Shown piece by piece: positions 27,605 to 36,058 of a stretch of DNA of 64,000 nucleotides. Under the pieces are notes generated by a model. The model searched no databases and was not told the origin of the DNA. It was given only the letters and a program-made list of their open reading frames with translations. Numbering within the stretch: the stretch's first letter is position 1; every line of letters starts with the position of its first letter. The stretch comes from Kribbella italica (GTDB taxonomy: Bacteria; Actinomycetota; Actinomycetes; Propionibacteriales; Kribbellaceae). A program made the position numbers and the translations under genes. The stretch is from the NCBI RefSeq assembly GCF_014205135.1, contig NZ_JACHMY010000001.1, positions 3,038,001 through 3,102,000 on the forward strand, in the 5' to 3' direction.

Positions 27605-28201
27605 ATGACCATGTTCAGCAGCGTTCGACACCCTGTCCGCACCACGATCGTGACCGGCCTGGCGGCGCTGGCCGTCGCCGCCTTCCCCGCGGGTTCCGCC
27701 GTCGGCGGGGCCCCCGACACCACCGCCGCCCGGCCGTCCGCCGAGTGCGCCACCGGCTGGGGTTCATTGCCTGAGGCAACCAAGACGCTACGGTGGGCGA
27801 CGGTCGAGAACATCCGTACCGGCCGGCACGCGTGCTTCGACCGGCTGGTGGTGGACCTGGCCGGCCCGGCCACGGCGTACCAGGTGTACTACGTCCCGAC
27901 CGTCTACCAGGAGGGCTCCGGCGACCCGATCCCGGCCCGCGGCGGCGCGACGCTGCGGATCGACGTCGAGGCCCCCGCGTACGACGACGCCGGCCGCCCG
28001 ACGTACCCGCTGAAGAGCCTGCGCGAGGTGTCGAACGTCAGCGGTTACGACACCTTCCGCCAGGTGGCCTGGGCCGGCAGCTTCGAGGGCCGGACGACCC
28101 TGGCGCTCGGCGTCCGGGCCCGGCTGCCGTTCCGGACCCACCTGCTGACCGGCCCGGGCAACGCCCACCGTCTCGTCGTGGACGTCGCCCACCGCTGGTA
28201 G
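27605..28201 (+). CDS. Secreted AMIN-like domain protein
   Basis: 198-residue exported protein. Residues 1-34 form a signal peptide (hydrophobic TTIVTGLAALAVAAFPAG). The mature part (residues ~55-198) shows the AMIN-like pattern FDRLVVDLAGPATAYQVYYV, GATLRIDVEAPAYD, VAWAGSFEGRTTLALGVRARLPFRTHLLTGPGNAHRLVVDVAH. AMIN-type domains bind cell-wall or periplasmic partners. A GAAGGGAG ribosome binding site lies about 8 nt before ATG 27605. It is convergent with the GxGYxYP gene, only 7 bp apart. Confidence 0.8.
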   Translation: MTMFSSVRHPVRTTIVTGLAALAVAAFPAGSAVGGAPDTTAARPSAECATGWGSLPEATKTLRWATVENIRTGRHACFDRLVVDLAGPATAYQVYYVPTVYQEGSGDPIPARGGATLRIDVEAPAYDDAGRPTYPLKSLREVSNVSGYDTFRQVAWAGSFEGRTTLALGVRARLPFRTHLLTGPGNAHRLVVDVAHRW

Positions 28202-28208
28202 GCGCCGG

Positions 28209-30263
28209 TCAGAGCACCTTGTTCAGCGCGTCGAAGAACACGTTGCCCAGCACCAGCTCGTACGGCGCGGTGAGCAGTTCGGCGAGCTCGGCGACATCGG
28301 TCGGGGTCCAGGACCACGCGTTCACCCCGCCGGCGATGAACAGCGGGGCGTCGCCGGTCCAGGCCTTGGTGTGCTCGTCGAGGGCCGCCTTGTACTCGGC
28401 GGCCTTGCCGGGCGCGGAGAAGTTGCCGATCACCGGCAGGCCTCCCCGGCGGACGAGCAGGTCGCCCTTCTCCCACGACTGGATGATGCCGCGGATCGGC
28501 GTGTGCTTGGCGTACGCGCGCCCGATCGCCTCCGAGAACGGCACCCACTCGTCATCCACACGGTGGTTGTAGGCGTAGACCAGGTCCATGCCGGTACGGC
28601 GTACGTAGGTCCCGGAGAGCTCGAGGTACGCGTCCAGCTGGTCGGCGGGCCAGGCACCGGGGTAGGTGTACCCGGCGCCGGACGGGCCGCAGACCAGCAG
28701 GTCGTTCTTGGTCGCGGTGCGTTGGTAGTGGCTCAGGATGCCCGGACCGATGTCGGCCAGCAGCGGGCTGACGGTCCAGTTCGCCGGGGCGTCGCCACGG
28801 CGCGGGTCGTCCCACAGGTCGCGCATGTGCCGCTGGCAGTACTGCACGTTGTCGCCCTCGCCGAAGGTCAGCGTCACGTAGATCTTCTTCTGCGGCTTGA
28901 CCGGGGTGAACTTCCTGACCTTGTCCGAGATCGGCGCCACGACACCGGAGTGGACCGTGCCGTTCATGTAGAAGTCGGCCGGCAGCACCTCGGAGCCGCC
29001 CTGCGCGGCCAGGTCGACCCCGCTCCACTCCCCCGCGACGTCGTTCGCGAACCAGCCGGCGTACGGCGTGGTCGGGCCGACCTTGGCGAAGTGCTCGCGC
29101 AGCAGGTCGCCGGTCGGGCCGTTCGGCGGGAGCCAGCTGACCAGGGACCGGGTGGCGACGACGTAGTCGCGGAAGTACGGGAACGGCTCGATCCGGGTCG
29201 GCGCGGTGTCGGTGGCGGTGACCAGGTACTGGTTCCACATCTCGACCGTGACGGTCAGGCTCGTCGTCCCGGCGGGCGGGGTGAACTGGTAGATGAAGTA
29301 GCCACCACCGTCGGAGAAACGGTTGCCGGAGGCACCGATCGAGGAGTTCAGGCCGTCGAACAGGTACGGCGCCTCCTCGGGCGTGCCGGGCGCGAACGTG
29401 GCGATGGTCGTTCCGTTCGCCTTCGCGGAGACCGACAGCACCGACGGGCCCCAGCCGTCGTTGCCGAAGGAGTCCTGGAAGCGCACGTACACGACGTCCT
29501 GGCCGAGTGCGGGCGAGACGTCGAGGGTGAACGTGCCGCGGTTGGACTCGTCGCGGATCTGCCGGGTCTCCCGGGCGATCTCGCGCCAGTTCACGTTCTC
29601 GGTCTGCACGACCATGGTCGGCGGCAGACCGGCGAGCAGCTGGTGCGAGCAGCGCGGGAAGAGGTTGGTGAGCTGCCAGCGGTAGGTCTTCACCCGGTCG
29701 TCGTCGAACATCCCGCGCAGGTCCTTCACGACGCGGAGTCCGTGCGCCTTGGCCTGGGCCGCGTCGGCGACGACGGCGTTCTCCAGACCGGCCAGGGTGG
29801 TCGCGACGTTGAGCGAGTCGGGCACCTCCGGGTCGTGCAGGATCGCGCCGCGGATCCGGCGCTTGTACTTCGCGACCAGGTCCAGCGGATCGGCGTACCG
29901 GGTGCTGGGGACGCCGGAGTCGCGCAGCCAGCGCGCGTCCACTCCGTCGTTGTCCATGGTGGAGAAGGAGAAGTAGAGCTCCGGGCGGCTGCGGTTGACC
30001 ACGCCCTGCAAGGTGGTCAGCAGGGTCTGATCGCCACCGCTGAGCTTGGTGACATCGCCGTAGTGCAGGTGCTTCGGGCGGGCGAAGGACGGCAGCAACC
30101 GCCGTCCTCCGCTCTCGGTCGCAGCGCTCACCAGACCGCTGCCGACCTGACCGGAAGCCTGGCCGGCCTGGCCGGCCGCGGCGGCGGATCCGGTCTGGAA
30201 CCAGCCCAGTCCACCGGCCGCCACGGCGCCGCTACCCGCCAGGAACGTTCGTCTCGAGACCAT
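28209..30263 (-). CDS. Tat-exported GxGYxYP-family glycoside-hydrolase-like protein
   Basis: 684-residue exported protein. It starts MVSRRTFLAGSGAVAAGGLG, a twin-arginine signal. GPSGAGYTYPGAW near residue ~530 is the GxGYxYP signature of this carbohydrate-associated family. A central beta-rich insert (residues ~250-360, TFTLDVSPALGQDVVYVRFQD ... TSLTVTVEMWNQYLV) looks like a carbohydrate-binding or jelly-roll module. A putative hydrolase or polysaccharide-processing protein; the exact reaction is unknown. ATG 30263 is chosen at the Tat signal. Two LacI-type palindromes lie ~80-115 bp upstream, suggesting repression by a sugar-responsive regulator. Confidence 0.82.
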   Translation of the reverse strand: MVSRRTFLAGSGAVAAGGLGWFQTGSAAAAGQAGQASGQVGSGLVSAATESGGRRLLPSFARPKHLHYGDVTKLSGGDQTLLTTLQGVVNRSRPELYFSFSTMDNDGVDARWLRDSGVPSTRYADPLDLVAKYKRRIRGAILHDPEVPDSLNVATTLAGLENAVVADAAQAKAHGLRVVKDLRGMFDDDRVKTYRWQLTNLFPRCSHQLLAGLPPTMVVQTENVNWREIARETRQIRDESNRGTFTLDVSPALGQDVVYVRFQDSFGNDGWGPSVLSVSAKANGTTIATFAPGTPEEAPYLFDGLNSSIGASGNRFSDGGGYFIYQFTPPAGTTSLTVTVEMWNQYLVTATDTAPTRIEPFPYFRDYVVATRSLVSWLPPNGPTGDLLREHFAKVGPTTPYAGWFANDVAGEWSGVDLAAQGGSEVLPADFYMNGTVHSGVVAPISDKVRKFTPVKPQKKIYVTLTFGEGDNVQYCQRHMRDLWDDPRRGDAPANWTVSPLLADIGPGILSHYQRTATKNDLLVCGPSGAGYTYPGAWPADQLDAYLELSGTYVRRTGMDLVYAYNHRVDDEWVPFSEAIGRAYAKHTPIRGIIQSWEKGDLLVRRGGLPVIGNFSAPGKAAEYKAALDEHTKAWTGDAPLFIAGGVNAWSWTPTDVAELAELLTAPYELVLGNVFFDALNKVL

Positions 30264-30342
30264 CGTGACCACTCCCCTGTCGCTGACATCGCTGTCAAAT
30301 GCGGGCGACAGTAACAACGGCACTACACGCTGTACAGAGCTC

Positions 30343-30379
30343 GACAACGTTGTCCGGAGAGAAATTTGGAATCGTTTCC
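30343..30379 (-). promoter_or_regulatory. Two LacI-family operator-like palindromes
   Basis: GACAACGTTGTC (30343-30354) is a perfect 12-bp palindrome with the central CG typical of LacI-family operators. GGAATCGTTTCC (30368-30379), 13 bp further upstream, is a 10/12 palindrome of the same kind. Both precede the GxGYxYP gene. No lacI gene is present in the window. Confidence 0.55.
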
Positions 30380-30387
30380 GAGGTGAG

Positions 30388-30741
30388 CTACCAGGCCTCG
30401 TCCAGAACCCGGCTTGCCTCGGCCAGACTGAGGCCCGCGCGGCGGGCCGCACGGGCGAACACCGTCGCCGCCGCCCGGGTCTCCTCGTCGTCGACCTCAC
30501 TGCGCGAGGCGAGCACGAAGGTGCCGTTGCGCCCGCGGGTCTCGATCAGCCGGTCCGCCTCGAGCTCCTTGTACGCCCGGGCGACCGTGTTCACCGCCAG
30601 CCCGAGATCCCCGGCCAGCTGGCGCACGGTCGGCAACCGCGTCCCCTGCGCCAGCTCACCACGCCGGATCAACTGCTCGACCTGACCACGCACCTGCTCG
30701 TACGGCGGCCGAGTGGCGGCCGGATCCACCGTGATGATCAT
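30388..30741 (-). CDS. GntR-family regulator (YtrA type)
   Basis: 117-residue repressor: an N-terminal winged helix (PPYEQVRGQVEQLIRRGELAQGTRLPTVRQLAGDLGLAVNTVARAYKELE, residues ~12-60, with the GntR signature) and only a short helical tail (residues ~78-117), as in YtrA/YhcF regulators. The GTG/ATG start at 30741 overlaps the stop of the upstream membrane-protein gene (ATGA). It is the last gene of a three-gene operon whose promoter at 32496-32524 contains a perfect palindrome, so it probably controls its own operon. Confidence 0.88.
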   Translation of the reverse strand: MIITVDPAATRPPYEQVRGQVEQLIRRGELAQGTRLPTVRQLAGDLGLAVNTVARAYKELEADRLIETRGRNGTFVLASRSEVDDEETRAAATVFARAARRAGLSLAEASRVLDEAW

Positions 30742-31592
30742 CCGAACGCACGCTGCGAACGCCGCAGCCCCCACTTGGTTGCGCCCAACACCTGCGCGAC
30801 TCCCATCACCACGACTCCCAGCCCGAACAGGACAAGCATGAGCGGCTCGACGAAGGACGGCACCGACGCCGGGTACTCGAACGAGATGGCCGCCCCTGCC
30901 CCCAGGAACCAGCACGACCACGTCATCACCTCACGCAGTTCCCGCAGCGTAGCCGCTCGCATCGCCTCCTCCCAGCGCAGCTCGAGTTCACCGGTCGCCG
31001 CCTGGCTCAGCCTGAGCACGCGCGACTGCAGCGCCAGCGCGATCACGTAGATCACCAAGGCGACAGCCGCCCCGCCCAGCAGCGCCCATCCACGACCTGG
31101 GCGGTCACCGCCCGTCACCACCAGTACGCCGAGCCAGATGGCAGCCAGCGGTAGCACCAGCGCGCCGTACTGGACGACGACCTCTGGCCACACCAGGAAG
31201 TCCGTCAGCCGGCGCGGCCGCAGCGACGCTGCCCGCGGGCCGGCTGCTCGGGCGGCGGAGACCGACCTGAAGTGCATCCAGCAGATCGCGAGGCCGACAC
31301 CGAAGGTGGCGATCAGTGCGGACCAGATCATCCCGGGCAGTGCGGCCCCGACGTACGCGACCACTCCCAGACCGACCGCACCGCCGAGCGCGCCACCGAC
31401 CGTCGACACCATCTGCCGCTGCTCGAACCGGGCCGCCGCGGCGTCGATCAGTTCGCGCTCGTTCGGCAGTCCCGCCTCCACCAGGCGGTACGCGTCCCTG
31501 AGACCGGTCGCCTTGCGGTCACGCCAGACCCACACCACGGCCACCAACCCGAGGGCCAGCGCCACACCGAAGACCACCAGTGAGGTTCCCAT
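30738..31592 (-). CDS. Polytopic membrane protein, paralogue of the next gene
   Basis: 284-residue protein with about seven hydrophobic segments. It is a paralogue of the 291-residue protein encoded just upstream: both have WR/FRK near the first helix, VEAGLPNERELIDAA / VQRGGLPPEPELVAGA, a RRLTDFLVWPEVVVQYGALVLPL / RRLTDYLSPVEVAVHYSAVLLPL segment, ELELRWEEAMRAATLRELREV and a last helix ending RRSQR. ATG 31592 overlaps the preceding stop by one base (TGATG). No transporter signature is recognised. The GntR-YtrA context resembles small permease operons induced by cell-wall stress, but this is inference. Confidence 0.75.
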   Translation of the reverse strand: MGTSLVVFGVALALGLVAVVWVWRDRKATGLRDAYRLVEAGLPNERELIDAAAARFEQRQMVSTVGGALGGAVGLGVVAYVGAALPGMIWSALIATFGVGLAICWMHFRSVSAARAAGPRAASLRPRRLTDFLVWPEVVVQYGALVLPLAAIWLGVLVVTGGDRPGRGWALLGGAAVALVIYVIALALQSRVLRLSQAATGELELRWEEAMRAATLRELREVMTWSCWFLGAGAAISFEYPASVPSFVEPLMLVLFGLGVVVMGVAQVLGATKWGLRRSQRAFG

Positions 31593-32467
31593 CAGGCCAC
31601 CCGCTGCGCTCTCTGCAGGCCGCGGCGGCTCGCCGCGATCGACCAGACCACGCACAGCGCCGCCATCGCCAGCACGAACAGCCCGGCCGCGATCGGCTCC
31701 ACGAAGCCGGGGACGTCGCTCGGCCACTCGAACGACAGCGGGACCGACGCCCCGAGCAGCCAGCTGACGGACACCACCCCGACCCCGAGATCGCGCAGGG
31801 TCGCGGCCCGGAGTGCCTCCTGCCAGCGCAGCTCCGCCTCACCCGAGGAGGTCTGGTTGACCTCCAACGCCAGCCGCTGCAGCCACAGACCGGCCACGCA
31901 CAGCGGAACAGCCATCAGCCCACTGACGATCAGGATCCAGCCACTCGACGGATGATCGTCACTCCCGAGGACGACCAGCCCGAGCGCCACCGCGACCAAC
32001 GGCAGCAGCACCGCGCTGTAGTGGACCGCGACCTCCACCGGACTGAGGTAGTCGGTCAGCCGGCGCTGCCGCAGCGCGGCGATCCGAGGGCCGTCGTCGC
32101 GGACCGCCAAGACAGACCGGTAGCTGTGCAGCAGCGAGGTCACCCCACCGGCAGCGGCCGCGGCCGCGAGCATCCAGGTGAGCAGGCGGACATCCAGCCC
32201 GTCGCTGGCGACGAGGTCGATCTCCAGCGCCTGGTCGGCGAGCACGATGATCGCCCCACCCACCAGGACACCGATCAGCGTGCCACCCACCAGGACTCCC
32301 TGCCGGCGTTCGTGCCACCGCAAAGCCCCGGCGACCAGCTCCGGCTCCGGCGGAAGCCCGCCGCGTTGCACCAGCCGATCGACTTCCGCCTTCGCTGACT
32401 TCTTGCGAAAGACCCAGAGCAGGGCCAAGGCAACGACCATGACCCCGATCAGCCACAACAGATCCAT
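31592..32467 (-). CDS. Polytopic membrane protein, first gene of GntR operon
   Basis: 291-residue membrane protein with about seven hydrophobic segments (from MDLLWLIGVMVVALALLWVF onward). Start ATG 32467 is preceded by GGAG (revcomp of CTCC, 32472-32485 region) and lies 29 bp downstream of the -10 box. The first 19 residues of the longer open frame lie within the operator and are not coding. It forms a coupled operon with a paralogue and the GntR regulator. The function is not known; I recognise no Pfam-like motif. Confidence 0.75.
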   Translation of the reverse strand: MDLLWLIGVMVVALALLWVFRKKSAKAEVDRLVQRGGLPPEPELVAGALRWHERRQGVLVGGTLIGVLVGGAIIVLADQALEIDLVASDGLDVRLLTWMLAAAAAAGGVTSLLHSYRSVLAVRDDGPRIAALRQRRLTDYLSPVEVAVHYSAVLLPLVAVALGLVVLGSDDHPSSGWILIVSGLMAVPLCVAGLWLQRLALEVNQTSSGEAELRWQEALRAATLRDLGVGVVSVSWLLGASVPLSFEWPSDVPGFVEPIAAGLFVLAMAALCVVWSIAASRRGLQRAQRVA

Positions 32468-32481
32468 CTCCACCACGCTCC

Positions 32482-32524
32482 CTCCGTTTGTATTAAATGT
32501 ATTGATACAAACGGAGAGTGTCAA
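32482..32524 (-). promoter_or_regulatory. Promoter with overlapping GntR operator
   Basis: On the minus strand TTGACA (32524-32519), 17 nt, then TACATT (32501-32496) form a good promoter. A perfect 12-bp inverted repeat, CTCCGTTTGTAT (32482-32493) and ATACAAACGGAG (32505-32516) with an 11-nt spacer, covers the promoter spacer and the -10 box. Its shape (AT-rich, GTAT...ATAC) fits a YtrA-type GntR operator, so the GntR product three genes down is the likely repressor. Confidence 0.8.
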
Positions 32525-32530
32525 GCAGGA

Positions 32531-32959
32531 TCAGGCGAAGTCCTCCGCGGCGTACGGGTGCTGCTCTACGAGGACCAGCCAGTTGCCGGAGTTGTCTCTG
32601 AGGACCGCCTCCACGCCGTACGGGCGTTCCGACGGCTCCTGGATGTGTTCGACACCCTTGGCGACCAGCTCGTCGAAGGTCTTGCGGCAGTCGTCGACGG
32701 CCAGGCCGACGCCGTGCATCATGCCCTTGGCCATGATCCGGCGGATCGCGGCCGCCGACTCCTCGTCCATCGGCGGGCCGGGGATCATCAGCGCCAGCTC
32801 GAGCTCGGGGTGGTCGCGCTGGTAGACCGTCACCCAGCGGAACTCGGGGCTCAGCGTGATGTCGTTGCGCAGCACGAAGCCGAGGGTGGTCGTGTAGAAC
32901 TCCTTCGCCTCGTCGAGATCGTTGACGTAGACGGTGACCAGGTGGACGTTGGTGATCAC
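32531..32959 (-). CDS. VOC-family (glyoxalase-like) protein
   Basis: 142-residue single VOC domain: VHLVTVYVNDLDEAKEFYTTTLGF at the start, ELALMIPG, then MMHGVGLAVDDCRKTFDELVAKGVEHIQEPSERPYGVEAVLRDNSGNWLVLVEQ. The Glu and His positions for metal are present (His near HLV, Glu in VEQ). GTG 32959 has GAGGAG 5 nt upstream and overlaps the AraC gene stop (GTGA). Typical of dioxygenase/antibiotic-resistance/isomerase-like proteins; substrate unknown. Its stop is near the GntR operon promoter. Confidence 0.85.
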   Translation of the reverse strand: MITNVHLVTVYVNDLDEAKEFYTTTLGFVLRNDITLSPEFRWVTVYQRDHPELELALMIPGPPMDEESAAAIRRIMAKGMMHGVGLAVDDCRKTFDELVAKGVEHIQEPSERPYGVEAVLRDNSGNWLVLVEQHPYAAEDFA

Positions 32960-33417
32960 TGCTGCTCCTCGGGGTCGTTGGTCCTTCGACCGTACGGCGC
33001 CAGGGCCTCGTCCGGCTTCGCCGGAATTGCGGAGCTCAGCCCGAGCATGAACACGTAGCACCCAGGGATCCGCGCCCCGGCCTGCGTCCGCTGGTACTCC
33101 GACGGACTGACCCCGACCAGCTCGGTGAACCGCCGGGTGAACGATCCGAGCGCCGAGTAGCCGACCAGGATCGACACCTCGGTCACGGTCAGGTTGGTCG
33201 CCCGGAGCAGGTCGGTGGCGCGCTCGATCCGCCGGCGGGTGACGTACTGCATCGGCGTCTCGCCGTACTCGGCGGCGAAGCAGCGCAGGAAGTGGTACTT
33301 CGACACGCCCGCGGCCCGCGCCAGCCCGGCCAGGTCGAGCGGCTCGGCATAGTTGCGGTCAGCAACATCCCGCGCCCGCCGCAGGTGCGGTAACAGGTCG
33401 ACCGGCACCGAGGTCAT
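32956..33417 (-). CDS. AraC-family regulator (short)
   Basis: 153-residue regulator with a single C-terminal-type AraC HTH pair at residues ~15-110: HLRRARDVADRNYAEPLDLAGLARAAGVSKYHFLRCFAAEYGETPMQYVTRRRIERATDLLRATNLTVTEVSILVGYSALGSFTRRFTELVGVSPSEYQR-type sequence, matching the two helix-turn-helices. No effector-binding domain precedes it. ATG 33417 starts the gene 19 bp from a decayed methyltransferase. It is coupled to the VOC gene (GTGA), a common AraC-VOC pair, and likely controls it. Confidence 0.88.
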   Translation of the reverse strand: MTSVPVDLLPHLRRARDVADRNYAEPLDLAGLARAAGVSKYHFLRCFAAEYGETPMQYVTRRRIERATDLLRATNLTVTEVSILVGYSALGSFTRRFTELVGVSPSEYQRTQAGARIPGCYVFMLGLSSAIPAKPDEALAPYGRRTNDPEEQQ

Positions 33418-33436
33418 GCTGTTGAGGTTAACGTGA

Positions 33437-33943
33437 CCGGCATGGACATCGCTCGCCCGGCGCCACCAACTCGTCGCCGTCGACGAGTCGCCCGACATGC
33501 TCGCCCACGTCCCCACCGAGGCCGTCTGCGCGTCGATCGAGGAGCTCCGCCTCGACCGCCGCTTCGGCGTCGTCCTGATGATGTCGTTCCTGATCAACGC
33601 CCCCGACGAGGCCGTACGCCGGCGCCTGCTCGCGACCTGCGTCCACCACGTACGCCCGGACGGAGTCGTCGTCCTCCAACGCCACGACCGAGCCTCTTTC
33701 GCCGAGCCTCGCGTGATGGAACGCCCGGACCACCGCCTGGAGATCCACGAGGTCGACCACCTGCCCGGCGACATCGACGCGGCCACGATGACCCACACGG
33801 TGGCCGGGCGCACCTGGAGCCAACGCGTCGTCGTCCAGAACTTCACCGACGACGCGTTGGAGATCCTGCTCGCCGAGGCGGGCCTGGGGAAGGTCGACTA
33901 CCTCACCCCAGACCACACCTGGCTCACCACTCGACTTCCCTAG
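33437..33943 (+). pseudogene. 5'-truncated class I SAM methyltransferase
   Basis: The plus-strand frame reads LARRHQLVAVDESPDMLAHV, the part of a class I methyltransferase just after the glycine-rich SAM motif, then VVLMMSFLINAPD, VRPDGVVVLQRH and YLTPDHTWLTTRLP. The first ~40 residues with VLDLGCGTG-like sequence are missing: a stop at 33434-33436 precedes, and the adjacent AraC gene begins at 33417. An internal ATG at 33497 exists but would encode a protein without SAM-binding residues. Its stop ends 7 bp before the convergent chitinase gene. A deletion that fused this end to the AraC gene is likely. Confidence 0.75.
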
Positions 33944-33950
33944 GGCGTGT

Positions 33951-34892
33951 CTACTTGCCCGCGATGGCCTCGAACTGCGCCCTGGTCAACCTGCTGGTGT
34001 CCTCGGCGAGCTTGCCGGTGCGGCTGCAGTTGACGGCCGGCGCCGGCTGACCGGTGAGGTACGCGATGGCGGTCTGGAAGGTCGCGCAGCGGCGACCGTC
34101 CTCGGCACCGGCCGGGTAGCCGATCGCCGCGTTGACCCGGCCCATCTTCAGCTGGTCGGCGTACGGGTTGATGTTGCGCGCCACGGTCCAGTACCAGCGC
34201 GCGATCTGAGCGCTGTAGCGAAGGTCCCGCGCCAGCTCGGGGTTGCCGATCAGGTCGACGCCGAGCCACTGCCCGGCGGGCCGGTAGTTGAAGTCACCGG
34301 TCAGCTGGATGTACCCGCGACCGCCGTACGGGCGGGTGTCGCCGATCTCGCGGATGTTGTACTCCAGCCGCGACTCGTGCACGAGCGTGGCCAAGAAGGC
34401 GGCCTTGCGGTACGGCGTGTTGATCTGCGCGTCGCGCATCGCCTGGTTCAGCGACGGCAGGCCGGTCTGGACCAGCGACGGGTTGGCGATCCGGCTGCCG
34501 AACATCGCCTGGACGTCGGCCAGCGTGATGTCGCCGGCCGGCGGGTTCGGGTTGCCGCCGCACTCGGGGACACCGGGCAGCTTGTCCTCGGGGATCGCGA
34601 CGTACGCGACCGTGACGTACCCGCCGAGCGCGGGCACGTGCGCCCACCACCGGCTGGAGCCGCCGCTGACGGTGACCAGGTCACCGAGCTTCTGGCAGTC
34701 GACGTCGATCGCGGTGGGGCCGGGCAGCGTGCGGACGACGGGCGACGAGACGAAGGCGTCGGCCCGGACGTTCACGCCGGTGCCGTAGGTCTGGAAGACG
34801 GCGGCGTGGGCGGGGAGGGCGGTGACGAGGCCGGCGGCGGTCAGGCCGGTCAGCGCCAGGGCGGCGGTGAGGAGATGACGGAATCTGCGCAT
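33951..34892 (-). CDS. Secreted GH19 chitinase-like protein (copy 1)
   Basis: 313-residue exported protein. Residues 1-30 are a signal peptide (ending LPAHA). Residues ~31-112 form an SH3-like segment with VNVRADAFVSSPVVRTLPG. Residues ~120-313 are a GH19 domain: FLATLVHESRLEYN with Glu173 as probable acid, NIREIGDTRPYGGRGYIQLTGDFNY and ARWYWTVARNINPYAD. Such enzymes cleave chitin, or peptidoglycan in phage-like cases. No separate chitin-binding domain is present. It is a tandem duplicate of the gene at 35074 and shares an upstream GTGG(G)AAAGTGAC motif and a 5' stem-loop. Confidence 0.85.
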   Translation of the reverse strand: MRRFRHLLTAALALTGLTAAGLVTALPAHAAVFQTYGTGVNVRADAFVSSPVVRTLPGPTAIDVDCQKLGDLVTVSGGSSRWWAHVPALGGYVTVAYVAIPEDKLPGVPECGGNPNPPAGDITLADVQAMFGSRIANPSLVQTGLPSLNQAMRDAQINTPYRKAAFLATLVHESRLEYNIREIGDTRPYGGRGYIQLTGDFNYRPAGQWLGVDLIGNPELARDLRYSAQIARWYWTVARNINPYADQLKMGRVNAAIGYPAGAEDGRRCATFQTAIAYLTGQPAPAVNCSRTGKLAEDTSRLTRAQFEAIAGK

Positions 34893-34925
34893 GACGTGCT
34901 CCCGGGGCGGGAAGGGCGGACGGAG

Positions 34926-34978
34926 CGTCGCGTCGTGAAAAGTTGTCTACCCCACGAGGCGACGTAGTCACTTTCCAC
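34926..34978 (-). promoter_or_regulatory. Shared motif and 5' stem-loop upstream of GH19 copy 1
   Basis: On the minus strand GTGGAAAGTGAC (34978-34967) is followed within 3 nt by an imperfect 12-bp stem (34964-34953 with 34937-34926, one mismatch), then the gene at 34892. The same order, motif then stem-loop then start, is present before GH19 copy 2. A regulatory or promoter role is inferred. Confidence 0.4.
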
Positions 34979-35073
34979 CGACGCTGGCTGACACTCAAGC
35001 CTTTCCATGCCCGTCACACGGTGCCGTGACAGGTCACTGCCACGACACCGTGCCCTGGGAGCCGGTACGACGG

Positions 35074-36027
35074 TCAGCCGACCGTGCCCGGCGCCTGCCC
35101 GAGCGCGTCGAACTGCGCCCGCGTCAGCTTGCTGGTGTCACCCTCGTACGCCTTCGACCGGGTGCAGATCACCCCGGACGGCACCGAACCGGTCAGGTAC
35201 CGCAGCGCGTTCTTGAACGAGTCGCACCGGCGCCCGTCCTCCGCACCGGCCGGGTAGCCGATCGCGGCGTTCACCTTGCCCATGTTCAGCGCGTCGGCCA
35301 TCGGGTTGATGTTGCGCGCGACCGTCCAGTACCAGCGCGCGATCGGCGCCGACCACTGCAGCGAGCGCGCGAGCTCGGGGTTGCCCAGGAGATCGATCCC
35401 GAAGTACCGGCCGGCCGGGCCGTAGTTGAAGTCACCGGTCAGCTGGATGTACCCGCGTCCGCCGTACACGCGGGTGTCGCCGATCTCGCGGATGTTGTAC
35501 TCCAGCCGCGACTCGTGCACGAGCGTCGCGAGGAACGCCGCCTTGCGCCGCGGGGTGTTGATGCTGGCGTCCCGCATCGCCTGGTTGAGCGACGGCAGCC
35601 CGGTGTTGACCAGGGTCGGGTTCGCGATCCGGCTGCCGAACATCGCCTGGACGTCGGCCAGCGTCACGTCACCGGTCGGCGGATTGGGATCGACGATGCA
35701 CTCCGGTACGCCGGGGAGCTTGTCGCCGGGAGTGTCCAGGTAGGCGACGGTCGCGTAGCCGTTGTGGGCGGGCAGGTGCGCCCACCACCGGGTCGCGGGC
35801 CGGCCGGCCACCGTGACGGTATCGCCGGCCTTCTGGCAGTCGACGTCGACGTTGGCCGGCCCGGCGAGCACTTTGACCACCGAGGACGAGAGGAAGGCGT
35901 CGGACCGGATGTTGAGGTTGGTCGCGGTGGTCCGGAAGCCGACGGCATGAGCTGGAGTGGCGGCGATCAGCGAGCCGGCACCGAGCCCGGCCAGGGCGAG
36001 GGCGGCGGACAGCGTGCGCTTGAGCAT
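35074..36027 (-). CDS. Secreted GH19 chitinase-like protein (copy 2)
   Basis: 317-residue tandem paralogue of copy 1 with the same layout: signal peptide 1-28 (ATPAHA), SH3-like part (LNIRSDAFLSSSVVKVLAG), and GH19 domain with FLATLVHESRLEYNIREIGD, YGGRGYIQLTGDFNY and PIARWYWTVARNINPMAD. The copies remain strongly similar over the catalytic domain but have diverged in the SH3-like segment and in the linker (DPNPPTGDVT). The ATG at 36027 is ~70 bp downstream of the shared motif. Both copies are exported and probably act on chitin or wall polymers outside the cell. Confidence 0.85.
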   Translation of the reverse strand: MLKRTLSAALALAGLGAGSLIAATPAHAVGFRTTATNLNIRSDAFLSSSVVKVLAGPANVDVDCQKAGDTVTVAGRPATRWWAHLPAHNGYATVAYLDTPGDKLPGVPECIVDPNPPTGDVTLADVQAMFGSRIANPTLVNTGLPSLNQAMRDASINTPRRKAAFLATLVHESRLEYNIREIGDTRVYGGRGYIQLTGDFNYGPAGRYFGIDLLGNPELARSLQWSAPIARWYWTVARNINPMADALNMGKVNAAIGYPAGAEDGRRCDSFKNALRYLTGSVPSGVICTRSKAYEGDTSKLTRAQFDALGQAPGTVG

Positions 36028-36058
36028 GACGTTCTCCTGGGGCGGGAGGAGGGACGGG

